DNA of 63,804 nucleotides. It comes from Flavobacterium sp. (GTDB taxonomy: Bacteria; Bacteroidota; Bacteroidia; Flavobacteriales; Flavobacteriaceae). Position numbers and translations under genes: made by a program. The notes under the pieces are model-generated. The model searched no databases. It had not been told where the DNA came from and saw nothing but the letters and a program-made list of their open reading frames with translations. This document shows, piece after piece, positions 17,349 through 25,991 of the stretch (its first letter is position 1; each line of letters starts with the position of its first letter). The stretch covers positions 1 through 63,804 of the forward strand of contig NZ_JAPZUB010000027.1 in the NCBI RefSeq assembly GCF_027533505.1, given 5' to 3'.

Positions 17349-18549
17349 GAAAAAAATATCATTAGACGACATCTTCAATGATGATGAGTTTGGCTTGTTG
17401 GATTCAACTGCAAAAGCTTCAAACGTAAAAACAGCAGACCAAAGGCTGATTGATTCGTTTGAAGAAATAAATGCATTCGTTGATAAAAATGGCAGAGAGC
17501 CAAATACATCAAGCATGTCGGAATACGGATTGTTAGCCCGTTTGAAAAACATAAGAGAAAATGAACAGCAAAAAATATCATTAAAGCCATTCGACAGACA
17601 TAATCTTTTAGGCGAAGTAGAAATTCCAAAAGCTTCGATTGATGATATTTTAAATGATGATGAATTTGGTTTATTGGAAACAGACAGCGATTTGTCCATC
17701 TTCAAATACAAGCATATTTCCAAAGATGATGAGAGAGAAAAAGCAGACTTTGTTGCACAGAGAAAACCGTTAAAAGAAGAAGAATTTAAACCTTTTGAAG
17801 CTATGTTTCAAAAGGTGCATCAGGAAATCAAAGAAGGAAAACGGCAAATCAAACCGTTTCACAACATTGAAAAAAACCTGCACGTTGGCAACTTCTATTT
17901 AATTGATGGCGTAATGCTCTACCTGAAAGAAGCCAAACTGGAGAAGGCAGTTCGAGAGTTAAAATCGGGTGACCGTGAACGCATTGAAGGGCGAACGTTC
18001 ACCATTTTTGAAAACGGAACTTACAGCAACATGCTTTATCGTTCACTTGGGAAACAAATTCAAAAAAATGGGAAATTAATTACAAATGCACATGAAGGAA
18101 TCAACAATGAACTGTATGTAAATACAGGAATGGTAATGGAAGAGGATATAAAGACGGGTTGGATTTATGTACTAAAATCTAAGTCAAATCATCCTTCAAT
18201 ATCAGGCATTAAGAATTTATTCAAAATTGGATTTTCGTCCACACCTTTAGACGATCGAATTAAGAACGCTAAAAATGAAGCTACTTACCTATATGCAGAT
18301 GTAACAAAAGTTTCAAGCTATGCTTGCTATAACCGTAATGCAGACAAACTTGAACAACTGCTTCACAGATTTTTTGCGGAAGCATGTCTGAATGTTGACA
18401 TAGAAATAATTCAAGGAAAAAGAATTACTCCAAGAGAATGGTTTGTAGTTCCTTTTGAAGAAATAGAAAGGGCAATTGAATTAATACTAAATGAACAAAT
18501 CGTAAACTATAAATATGAAAGAGAAATTGAGAAAATCATACTCAAATAG
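17338..18549 (+). CDS. GIY-YIG/T5orf172-domain nuclease-like protein
   Basis: 403 residues. The C-terminal domain (about 274-395) fits T5orf172/Mug113 of the GIY-YIG superfamily: GWIYVLKS (274-281), LFKIGFSS (294-301), DDRIKNA with the conserved Arg, DKLEQLLHRFF with the conserved Glu, and REWFVVPFEEIERAI. The N-terminus carries the acidic motif SLDDIFNDDEFGLLD (8-22) and a second copy SIDDILNDDEFGLLE (100-114), possible docking peptides. The start ATG lies 11 bp inside the helicase gene. As the only nuclease-like domain in the operon, it is the likely effector. A second small helical segment (TADQRLIDSFEEINAFVDKNGREPN) recalls DNA-binding helicase-associated repeats. Confidence 0.85.
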   Translation: MSNKKKISLDDIFNDDEFGLLDSTAKASNVKTADQRLIDSFEEINAFVDKNGREPNTSSMSEYGLLARLKNIRENEQQKISLKPFDRHNLLGEVEIPKASIDDILNDDEFGLLETDSDLSIFKYKHISKDDEREKADFVAQRKPLKEEEFKPFEAMFQKVHQEIKEGKRQIKPFHNIEKNLHVGNFYLIDGVMLYLKEAKLEKAVRELKSGDRERIEGRTFTIFENGTYSNMLYRSLGKQIQKNGKLITNAHEGINNELYVNTGMVMEEDIKTGWIYVLKSKSNHPSISGIKNLFKIGFSSTPLDDRIKNAKNEATYLYADVTKVSSYACYNRNADKLEQLLHRFFAEACLNVDIEIIQGKRITPREWFVVPFEEIERAIELILNEQIVNYKYEREIEKIILK

Positions 18550-18720
18550 CCATCGCAAAGGTGTAAGCACATTTGAAAGCCGCTACAAGCTCTACTCGGC
18601 GTGAAATAAAATTCGACCACGTCAATCCTATCGCGTGGAAAAAAATAAAGCCCGCCTCCGCAACAGCCTCCTGACGTTGCAGTTTTCTCAGGTTTAAGGT
18701 TTCAGCTTCTGGGTGATTAA

Positions 18721-18752
18721 AGCTTCTGAGAGGCTGAGCTTCTGAGCTTCTG
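18721..18752. repeat. octamer array 3 (AGnnnCTG x4)
   Basis: AGCTTCTG, AGAGGCTG, AGCTTCTG, AGCTTCTG in phase, with an isolated AGCTTCTG at 18704-18711. This is the same unit as arrays 1 and 2, which lie 8.7 kb away on the other side of the defence operon. Confidence 0.85.
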
Positions 18753-18777
18753 AACTAAGCAATTAAAATACGAACGA

Positions 18778-18811
18778 AACTCCCGATTTTTTTAATCGGG
18801 AGTTTTTTTTT
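18778..18811 (+). terminator. rho-independent terminator after the island
   Basis: AACTCCCGAT / ATCGGGAGTT stem of 10 bp with a T-rich loop and a run of nine T. It is oriented to stop transcription from the defence operon. The preceding A run is short, so it acts mainly in the plus direction. Confidence 0.85.
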
Positions 18812-18824
18812 GCACTACGGATAG

Positions 18825-18940
18825 AGGCCTTGGGGAGCTCGGCCGGGGCGTGAGCCTAAGGCCAGCGACGGCCGAAAGCCGGACCCCGACCGGAAAGGTC
18901 CTTTTGAAAAAGGGACTGGATTCGGGGGAGTGCCCAAAAA
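18825..18940. other. GC-rich multi-hairpin block
   Basis: A markedly GC-rich stretch in an AT-rich surrounding. Complementary segments include GGCCGGGG (18841) with CCCCGACC (18884), CGGCcgaaaGCCG, the palindrome GCCTAAGGC, and GTCCTTTT with AAAAGGGAC (18898-18916). It does not code for a recognisable protein. It could be a structured RNA or a dispersed repeat. Confidence 0.45.
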
Positions 18941-19007
18941 AATAAAAATCCTCGGTAACAAACCGTTTGTTGTGTCGTCTAAAACATAAACCTAACTTTT
19001 TATACGC

Positions 19008-19907
19008 TTGGAAACAATACTATCGATTCGGAATTTAAACAAACGGTATGGCCGCGTGCATGCGGTAAACGATTTGTCGTTGGACATTCAAAAGGGCAAC
19101 GTATACGGAATACTTGGGCCAAACGGCTCTGGAAAATCAACCACGTTGGGTATCGTGTTGAATGTAGTGAACCGCACCTCGGGTGACTATGCTTGGTTTG
19201 ATGGAAAATTGCCTACGCACGACGCTTTAAAGAAAGTGGGCGCCATCATTGAGCGTCCCAATTTTTATCCCTACATGTCGGCACAGCAAAACTTGGAATT
19301 GGTGTGTAAAATCAAAGGCATCGGGTACCACAAGGTACAAGAGAAATTGGAACTAGTGGGCTTGTGGGAGCGCAAAGACAGTAAATTTCGCACTTTTTCG
19401 TTGGGAATGAAACAACGGTTGGCGATTGCTTCGGCCTTGTTGAATGATCCTGAAATTTTGATTTTGGACGAACCGACGAATGGTTTGGACCCGCAGGGCA
19501 TTCGTCAGATTCGCGAAATTATTCAGTTGATCGCTTCGCAAGGAACCACGATATTATTGGCTTCCCACTTGTTGGATGAAGTAGAAAAAGTGTGTTCGCA
19601 CGTTTTGGTTTTGCAATATGGAAAAGTGTTGTATTCGGGTACTGTTGCGGGCATGGGATCGCAACAGAGTTACTGGGAATTACGATCAGGATCGCTGGAG
19701 GCCTTGCAAACGGCCTTGGCACAGTATCCCGATTTGAGTTCGATTACCCTAGAACAAGACACCGTAGTGGTTCAGGCAAAAAGTGGCTTGGATGCAGGTT
19801 TGTTGAATAAATTTTTGAGTGAGCGCGGGATTTATGTGCATCACTTGATGGAACGCAAACGCTCGTTGGAACAGCAATTTTTAACCCTAACCGAAACAAA
19901 ATCCTAA
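19008..19907 (+). CDS. ABC transporter ATP-binding protein
   Basis: 299 residues; the ATPase of an ABC-2-type exporter or membrane-remodelling pair. Walker A GPNGSGKST at 37-45, signature FSLGMKQRLAIA at about 130-141, Walker B ILILDEPTNGLDP at about 153-165, and the switch His in LASHLLDEVEKV. The C-terminal ~80 residues are the usual CcmA-like extension. The frame requires a TTG start at 19008 (METILSIRNLNKRYG). No upstream ATG is in frame, and the protein aligns well from there. The permease starts 3 bp after the stop. Confidence 0.93.
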   Translation: METILSIRNLNKRYGRVHAVNDLSLDIQKGNVYGILGPNGSGKSTTLGIVLNVVNRTSGDYAWFDGKLPTHDALKKVGAIIERPNFYPYMSAQQNLELVCKIKGIGYHKVQEKLELVGLWERKDSKFRTFSLGMKQRLAIASALLNDPEILILDEPTNGLDPQGIRQIREIIQLIASQGTTILLASHLLDEVEKVCSHVLVLQYGKVLYSGTVAGMGSQQSYWELRSGSLEALQTALAQYPDLSSITLEQDTVVVQAKSGLDAGLLNKFLSERGIYVHHLMERKRSLEQQFLTLTETKS

Positions 19908-19910
19908 GAC

Positions 19911-20747
19911 ATGAAACGTTTATTAGCCATAGAATTACAGAAAATTTGGTTGAATCGCGCGAGTCGCATCTTGACCCTGACCTATTTTGGAATTTTGAGT
20001 TTGATTGCTCTGATTGCCTCGATTGAGTTTGATTTGGGGCCGTTTCACTTTGATGCAGCCGAGCAAGGCATTTTTAACTTCCCGTACATTTGGCATTTGA
20101 ACAGCTACATTGGGGCTTTACCAAAGATTTTTTTGGCTTTGGTGATTGTTTCGATGATGGCCAATGAATATACTTACGGCACCTTAAAACAGAACTTGAT
20201 TGACGGGATGAGTAAGAAAGAATTTGTATTGTCAAAGTTCTTGACGGTCTTGGTGTTTTCAGGCCTTTCGACGCTGTTTATTTTTGTGATTTCCTTGCTT
20301 TTGGGATTGATGTATTCGACCTATGATGAGGTAGGCATTATTTTCTCGGAAATGGATTACTTGCTGGCCTTTTTTGTCAAGTTAACAGGGTTCTTTAGTT
20401 TCTGTTTGTTCTTGGGCGTATTGATCAAACGGTCGGCTTTTGCGATTGGGTTTTTGTTTGTTTGGTATTTGATTGAAAATATTGGTTTCTTGATTTTTGG
20501 AAAATTGATAGTCAATGACTTTGAATTGGCGCGTAGTATTTTCCGATACATGCCTTTGGAAGCCATGTCGGGGGTATTGATTGAACCGTTCACCAAATTG
20601 GACATGATTCAAGCCGTTGGTAATCAGGTAGGTGTGCTTGAAGCCAAAGACTACGCAGTAGATTACGGTTTGGTAGCGGTTGTACTGGTATGGACGGCAC
20701 TTTTCGTGTGGGGTTCGTATGCCTTAATTCAAAAAAGAGATTTATAA
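19911..20747 (+). CDS. ABC transporter permease (ABC-2 type)
   Basis: 278 residues with about six hydrophobic segments (roughly 18-38, 60-80, 100-125, 145-170, 175-200, 245-268), as in ABC-2 permeases. NEYTYGTLKQNLIDGMSKKEFVLSKFLTV (about 85-113) is the characteristic loop of this class ('.E...GT.......s...f..sK'). It forms an exporter with the preceding ATPase, in the same operon with 3 bp spacing. The substrate cannot be read from sequence. The T9SS protein gene behind it has its own -7 element. Confidence 0.92.
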   Translation: MKRLLAIELQKIWLNRASRILTLTYFGILSLIALIASIEFDLGPFHFDAAEQGIFNFPYIWHLNSYIGALPKIFLALVIVSMMANEYTYGTLKQNLIDGMSKKEFVLSKFLTVLVFSGLSTLFIFVISLLLGLMYSTYDEVGIIFSEMDYLLAFFVKLTGFFSFCLFLGVLIKRSAFAIGFLFVWYLIENIGFLIFGKLIVNDFELARSIFRYMPLEAMSGVLIEPFTKLDMIQAVGNQVGVLEAKDYAVDYGLVAVVLVWTALFVWGSYALIQKRDL

Positions 20748-20809
20748 CCAACGTGTGTTAAAATCGTCAAAAAATAAATAGTATGCACACCTAATAGCGG
20801 GGTATTGTT

Positions 20810-20817
20810 TATTTTTG
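20810..20817 (+). promoter_or_regulatory. -7-like element before the T9SS type B gene
   Basis: TATTTTTG, only 4 bp before the ATG. If used, the transcript would be leaderless or nearly so; otherwise it is chance in AT-rich DNA. Confidence 0.25.
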
Positions 20818-20821
20818 GGCT

Positions 20822-23800
20822 ATGAATGCAAAATTTTTATCGAACCTATTAACCCTATTATTTTCAGCGATTTGTTTCGCTCAATTTAGTAAAACGCATT
20901 ACATCCCTCCAATCTCCAATTCGCAAAACATGCCTATTGGATCAAAGTTTTTATATATTTCAACCCCGAGTATCACGCCCATTCAATTCACCATCAAACA
21001 ATTGGGGGGAGCTAATATAAGCGGAATAGTTTCTCGTGATATTCCTTATGTCTTTGATATGGATAGTAGTGGGAGTCCATCTCAGTTTGTTGTGGATCAG
21101 TCGGGGGCATATACCATTTTACAAGATGCGGGTTATGTTATCGAAGCCGAGGATTTAATTTCGGTTTCGGGTCGTATTGTCGATGTCTCCGGTAACCAAG
21201 CAGGTTGTGTGGTTTCGAAAGGGATGGCGGCATTGGGCACGCAATTTCGCATTGGTGGGATGACCAATTTGTTGGTGAATAACTACTTTGAATTGCATTA
21301 CACTTTTGTGAGTGTGATGGCCACCGAGAATAATACTACCGTTACTTTTAGCGACATAGGCCCCGGTGCTCAACTTGTCAATACCACGGGAAATACACCG
21401 CCTCCTGTTTTACTCAACAGTGGCGAAACCTTTATTATTGCCGTTCAAGGCCCGTTGGCGGCCAATCGCGATGCCCTCATTGGGTCACTGGTAACGGCTG
21501 ATAAACCCATCGCGGTGAATTGTGGATCGGTGGGTGGAACCAATGGCCAATTGTCGAATATCGATACGGGGTTTGACCAAATTGTATCGGTAGAGCGAAC
21601 CGGAAAAGACTATATTTTTATCAAAAGTACGGGGATGGACAATGTGGAGCGTGTTTTGTTGATTGCGCACGAAAACAACACGTCCATTTTTCTCAATGGG
21701 AATACAACGCCCAGCTATCAATTGAATGCTGGGGACTATGTGCAACTTACCGGAGCCGATTACAATGTGAATGGCAATTTATATGTTCGTTCAGATAAAA
21801 ATATTTTTGCCTACCAAGCGGTAGGTGACGGTTCTCAGAACAACCAAGCGAATCAAGAAATGTTTTTTGTTCCGCCTTTGAGTTGTCAAACTCCGAAATC
21901 TTTAGACAACATTCCTTTCATTGAAAAAGTTGGCAATCGAAATTTTAACGGACGTGTAACCATTACCACCAAAACGGGATCAACGCTCAATTTTATCATT
22001 GATGGAGTTCCTTACACGCTTGCGGGATTGGCAGCTATCTATGGCGTAAGTGGTCCTCTGGCGGTTGTAGGAAATCCAGACTATGAATGTTACATTATAA
22101 CAGGATTAACGGGGAATGTATCTGTTTTTTCAACTACTGAATTGTATTTAGCAGCTTATGGAAACAATGGAGCCGCTACCTTTGGAGGTTATTATTCGGG
22201 ATTTGTGTTCAAACCTGAGGTAGTTTTTCAAGAACTTGATGTTAATCTTACCAACTGTATTCCCAATGTGTCGTTGAATGTCAATGCACAGAGTGGATTT
22301 GATACCTACCAATGGTATTTCAACAATGTGCCCATTCCCGGCGCAACGACCAATAGTTATACACCGACACAACCCGGATATTACAAAGTGAATGCTGCTT
22401 TGGCTGCTTGTGGAATTGAAATTTTCTCGGATGAATTTCCTGTCAGCACCTGTCCCAATGATTTGGATGGGGATTTGGTCAATGACAACATTGATGTGGA
22501 CATGGACAACGACGGGATTGCCAATTGTACAGAATCATATGGGAACCAATATTTGAATTTACAAAATCCAAGCACAGGAACGCTGACTGTAGGCGCTTTT
22601 AGCCGACCCTTTACCGGAACTGTAAGTACTTCTACCACGGCCAGTACGCTTCCGTTTGCATCGACCAATGATGGAACGATTGTAACGGATGTTCCGCCTG
22701 GAAAAACGAATTGGGTGAAATATCAAGTCAACTTCTCACAACCCATCAGTTTGGGATTGGAATACGCTGCCGTTGCCAATACTGCCGATTTAATCAATGA
22801 CAAAGGAGAGTATATTATCACCTGTCCCATCAACCAGACCGTCACAGTAGACAATCCTGATGATCAGCTGTTGATTGATACCAATTACGACGGTTTTTTT
22901 GAAAGCGGCGTGACCCGATTTTCTTCTTTTGAAATTCGTTTCCGATTGAATAGCGCTGTTCCTTTGGCCGCTGGCAGTGGTACGTTTAAGTTTCAAACCT
23001 ATTTGACGACTTCATTGGCCATCCAACATAAAAATTTGGTTGATGATGCGCCCAATCGCGCCACATTTCGCTTTTATGCCGTATGCGTCCCCAAAGACAG
23101 TGATGCCGATGGGGTTGCTGATGCATTAGACATCGATTCGGATAATGATGGAATTTTAGATGTCGTGGAGTCGCAAGGGCCCACATTTGTGGCACTTTCT
23201 GGAAATGACGCCAACGATGACGGTTTGGATGACATTTTCGGTCCCGCTTATGTCCCCAACGACTTTGACGGGGATGGCGTTCCCAATTATTTGGATTTGG
23301 ATTCGGATAATGATGGAATTTACGATATCACGGAAGCGCAAAGTGGGGCTTTGGACACCAATTTGGATGGAATTATCGATGCAATTCAAGCGGGTACCAA
23401 CGGGTTGCATAACGGTTTAGAAAATCCTCTTGATTCAGGAACATTGAATTACACCTTAGCCGATTCGGATGGTGATGGCATTTTTAACTATGTTGCTTTG
23501 GATGCGGATAACGATTTGTGCGCCGATGTGATTGAAGCAGGTTTTACGGATCCAGATGCCAATGGTGTTTTGGGAGCAGGCAGTGTCCCCGTGAATGCCA
23601 ATGGAGTGGTTACAGGCGCGGGAGGATATACGCCCCCGAATCCGAATTACAGTATTAGTGCGCCAATCAGTATCACTACCGCACCCCAAGATGTTACGGT
23701 GTGTGAATTGCAAAACGCCGTCTTTACTGTGGTTCCCGCGACACCCGTCGATAGTTATCAATGGCAAGTTTCAACAAATAACGGCACTACATGGACAGCG

Positions 23801-25921
23801 TTAACCAACGGTCCGAATTACACGGGAGTGACTACTAATTCGCTGACCGCTCTTGCTGTAACGCCGGCAATGGTGGGCTATCGCTATCGTGTGGTGCTCA
23901 ACCGAAATGGCAACAGCTGTGGCCTTAATTCGCCAAGTGCGGTGTTGACAACCTATGCACTGCCTGTGGTTACCACACCGCTAACGCTGGTTCAATGTGA
24001 CAACGACACGGACGGTATTTCGAGTTTCAATTTAACGCAGAAAAACAATCAAATTTCGGCCAATGCTGCCAACGAGACGTTTACCTATTTCACCTCGCAA
24101 ATTGGAGCCGAAACCAACAATGTATTGCAACAAATTTCAAACGTTACCGCTTATACAACGACCAATACTTCGGTTTGGGTTCGCGTCGAAAATGTCAACC
24201 AATGTTTCCGCATCGCCCGTTTGAATCTCATTGTTTCGGCCACCCAAATTCCTGCAGGCACGCGTTGGGAATTTACCCAATGTGATTTTTATGTAAGTCC
24301 CCAAGATACCGACACCGATGGTATTGCAACTTTCAATTTTAGTAGTGTTACTGGACAGATTCAAGCATTATTACCCAATACGGCAACATATACGATTTCG
24401 TATTACAAAAACGAAGCCGACGCTTTGGCCGAAAATGATAGCAATGGGAATTCCTTAGCGATAGCAAATCCTGCCAACTATGCCAATGTTGGGTATCCCA
24501 ACACACAACAGATTTGGGTTCGCGTCGACAGTAACGTAGACAATGCTTGTTTTGGATTGGGTCCTTACATCACGCTAACGGTACAAGCGTTACCGTCCAT
24601 TTTCCCCTTGGGCAATGGCAATGTAATTCGCTCCTGTGATGATGACCAAGATGGTAGTTTTACTTTCAATACCGCTACCTTAGAAAGTAGCCTTTTACAA
24701 GGGCAAACAGGTGTTGTTATTGAATATATTGCTGGAAATGGATCGCCAATTCCTGCTCCGTTCCCACCGACGTATACGGTAACCGGTACCGAAACGATTC
24801 AAATTAAGGTTTCCAATGCCAATAGTATTCCTGTTGATGGGCCTTGTTTCCGAACTGCTACGGTAACCTTTATTGTGGATGATTTGCCTGAATTGTTTGC
24901 GGTGGCTCCCAATCGTTTTGAGGTTTGTGATGATGAAACCGATCCCGCGCTTCAAAACGGTACAGTAGCGTTTGACACTACTTCGCTCACGCAAGATTTA
25001 ATTCAGGGGCAAACCGGATTTACATTAACCTATACCTTGGCCAATGGTACGGTATACGCTAATCAACTACCAAATCCGTTTGTAAGCGGGACACAGACTG
25101 TTTTGGTTACCTTAACCAATCCGATTAACACAAGCTGTTCGGCAACCTATCCCCTATCGTTTGTGGTGCATCCAAGACCTTTAATCGATATCAATGCCCA
25201 AGGATGGGATGACACGTTGATTTGTTCCAATTTGCCTTTTTTCACAGCGACACTTACAGCCGATGTCGCGCAAAGCAATTTGATTCCTACATACACGTAT
25301 CAGTGGTATATTGAAGGAACTTTAATTCCGGGTGCCACCCAATATAGCCTTACTGTGAATCAGGAGGGCACTTACAGTGTAGAGGTGACCAATCCACAAG
25401 GGTGTACTGCTATTCGTGTAGTTGAAGTAAACACCTCTGTTATTGCAACTATAGATTCGGTAACCGTGGTAGATTTGGTAGATAACAATACCATCACTGT
25501 TAATGTCTCTGGCAATGGCGATTATGTGTACAGTATTGATGAATCGTATGGCCCGTATCAAACTTCAAATGTTTTTACACAAGTCCCCATGGGCGTACAT
25601 ACGGTATATGTAAAAGACTTAAATGGATGTGGAATAGCTTCCTATTTGGTGACGGTATTGGGGATTCCAGCGTATTTCACCCCGAATGGTGATGGATTTA
25701 ATGATACGTGGAATATTCGTGGCGTGACGAACACTTTCTATCCTAATACTCAAATTTTCATTTACGACCGTTATGGAAAACTATTGAAACAAATTGGCGC
25801 CTTGGGTGCAGGTTGGGACGGAACGTATAATGGAGCGGCAATGCCAGGAGATGATTACTGGTATGTGATTCAACTTGAAGATGGACGCCTTTTTAAAGGG
25901 AATTTTTCATTAAAACGTTAA
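20822..25921 (+). CDS. large T9SS type B surface protein with IgGFc-binding-like region and TSP3-like repeats
   Basis: 1699 residues with an N-terminal signal peptide (MNAKFLSNLLTLLFSAICFA). Residues about 20-470 resemble the IgGFc-binding-like N-terminus of Bacteroidetes adhesins (THYIPPISNSQNMPIGSKFLYISTP). An Ig-like stretch (FDTYQWYFNNVPIPGATTNSYTP) follows at about 490-530. Calcium-binding thrombospondin-3-type repeats (NDLDGDLVNDNIDVDMDNDG; DSDADGVADALDIDSDNDG and others) lie at about 540-910. Further Ig/PKD-like repeats with periodic CDDDxDG motifs run to about 1600. The end PAYFTPNGDGFNDTWNIRG ... YDRYGKLLKQI is the T9SS type B (gliding-associated CHU_C) sorting domain. Predicted to be exported and anchored at the cell surface, perhaps for adhesion. 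Confidence 0.92.
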   Translation: MNAKFLSNLLTLLFSAICFAQFSKTHYIPPISNSQNMPIGSKFLYISTPSITPIQFTIKQLGGANISGIVSRDIPYVFDMDSSGSPSQFVVDQSGAYTILQDAGYVIEAEDLISVSGRIVDVSGNQAGCVVSKGMAALGTQFRIGGMTNLLVNNYFELHYTFVSVMATENNTTVTFSDIGPGAQLVNTTGNTPPPVLLNSGETFIIAVQGPLAANRDALIGSLVTADKPIAVNCGSVGGTNGQLSNIDTGFDQIVSVERTGKDYIFIKSTGMDNVERVLLIAHENNTSIFLNGNTTPSYQLNAGDYVQLTGADYNVNGNLYVRSDKNIFAYQAVGDGSQNNQANQEMFFVPPLSCQTPKSLDNIPFIEKVGNRNFNGRVTITTKTGSTLNFIIDGVPYTLAGLAAIYGVSGPLAVVGNPDYECYIITGLTGNVSVFSTTELYLAAYGNNGAATFGGYYSGFVFKPEVVFQELDVNLTNCIPNVSLNVNAQSGFDTYQWYFNNVPIPGATTNSYTPTQPGYYKVNAALAACGIEIFSDEFPVSTCPNDLDGDLVNDNIDVDMDNDGIANCTESYGNQYLNLQNPSTGTLTVGAFSRPFTGTVSTSTTASTLPFASTNDGTIVTDVPPGKTNWVKYQVNFSQPISLGLEYAAVANTADLINDKGEYIITCPINQTVTVDNPDDQLLIDTNYDGFFESGVTRFSSFEIRFRLNSAVPLAAGSGTFKFQTYLTTSLAIQHKNLVDDAPNRATFRFYAVCVPKDSDADGVADALDIDSDNDGILDVVESQGPTFVALSGNDANDDGLDDIFGPAYVPNDFDGDGVPNYLDLDSDNDGIYDITEAQSGALDTNLDGIIDAIQAGTNGLHNGLENPLDSGTLNYTLADSDGDGIFNYVALDADNDLCADVIEAGFTDPDANGVLGAGSVPVNANGVVTGAGGYTPPNPNYSISAPISITTAPQDVTVCELQNAVFTVVPATPVDSYQWQVSTNNGTTWTALTNGPNYTGVTTNSLTALAVTPAMVGYRYRVVLNRNGNSCGLNSPSAVLTTYALPVVTTPLTLVQCDNDTDGISSFNLTQKNNQISANAANETFTYFTSQIGAETNNVLQQISNVTAYTTTNTSVWVRVENVNQCFRIARLNLIVSATQIPAGTRWEFTQCDFYVSPQDTDTDGIATFNFSSVTGQIQALLPNTATYTISYYKNEADALAENDSNGNSLAIANPANYANVGYPNTQQIWVRVDSNVDNACFGLGPYITLTVQALPSIFPLGNGNVIRSCDDDQDGSFTFNTATLESSLLQGQTGVVIEYIAGNGSPIPAPFPPTYTVTGTETIQIKVSNANSIPVDGPCFRTATVTFIVDDLPELFAVAPNRFEVCDDETDPALQNGTVAFDTTSLTQDLIQGQTGFTLTYTLANGTVYANQLPNPFVSGTQTVLVTLTNPINTSCSATYPLSFVVHPRPLIDINAQGWDDTLICSNLPFFTATLTADVAQSNLIPTYTYQWYIEGTLIPGATQYSLTVNQEGTYSVEVTNPQGCTAIRVVEVNTSVIATIDSVTVVDLVDNNTITVNVSGNGDYVYSIDESYGPYQTSNVFTQVPMGVHTVYVKDLNGCGIASYLVTVLGIPAYFTPNGDGFNDTWNIRGVTNTFYPNTQIFIYDRYGKLLKQIGALGAGWDGTYNGAAMPGDDYWYVIQLEDGRLFKGNFSLKR

Positions 25922-25939
25922 TCGTATTACGCTAAAATA

Positions 25940-25977
25940 AAAAAGCCATCAACTAAACAATTGATGGCTTTTTTTAT
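25940..25977. terminator. bidirectional terminator between the T9SS gene and typA
   Basis: GCCATCAA (25945-25952) pairs with TTGATGGC (25961-25968). It is flanked by an A run on the left and a T run on the right, so it serves both convergent genes. Confidence 0.9.
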
Positions 25978-25991
25978 GAGAGTTAAAAATA

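Larger units (their letters stand above)
18550..19007. other. non-coding right flank of the island
   Basis: About 460 bp with no gene. It contains a fifth-unit remnant and array of the AGnnnCTG octamer (18704-18752), a strong terminator, and a GC-rich block with several hairpins (18825-18940). The last 50 bp before the ABC gene are AT-rich and should hold its promoter, although no clean TAnnTTTG is seen. Confidence 0.6.
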
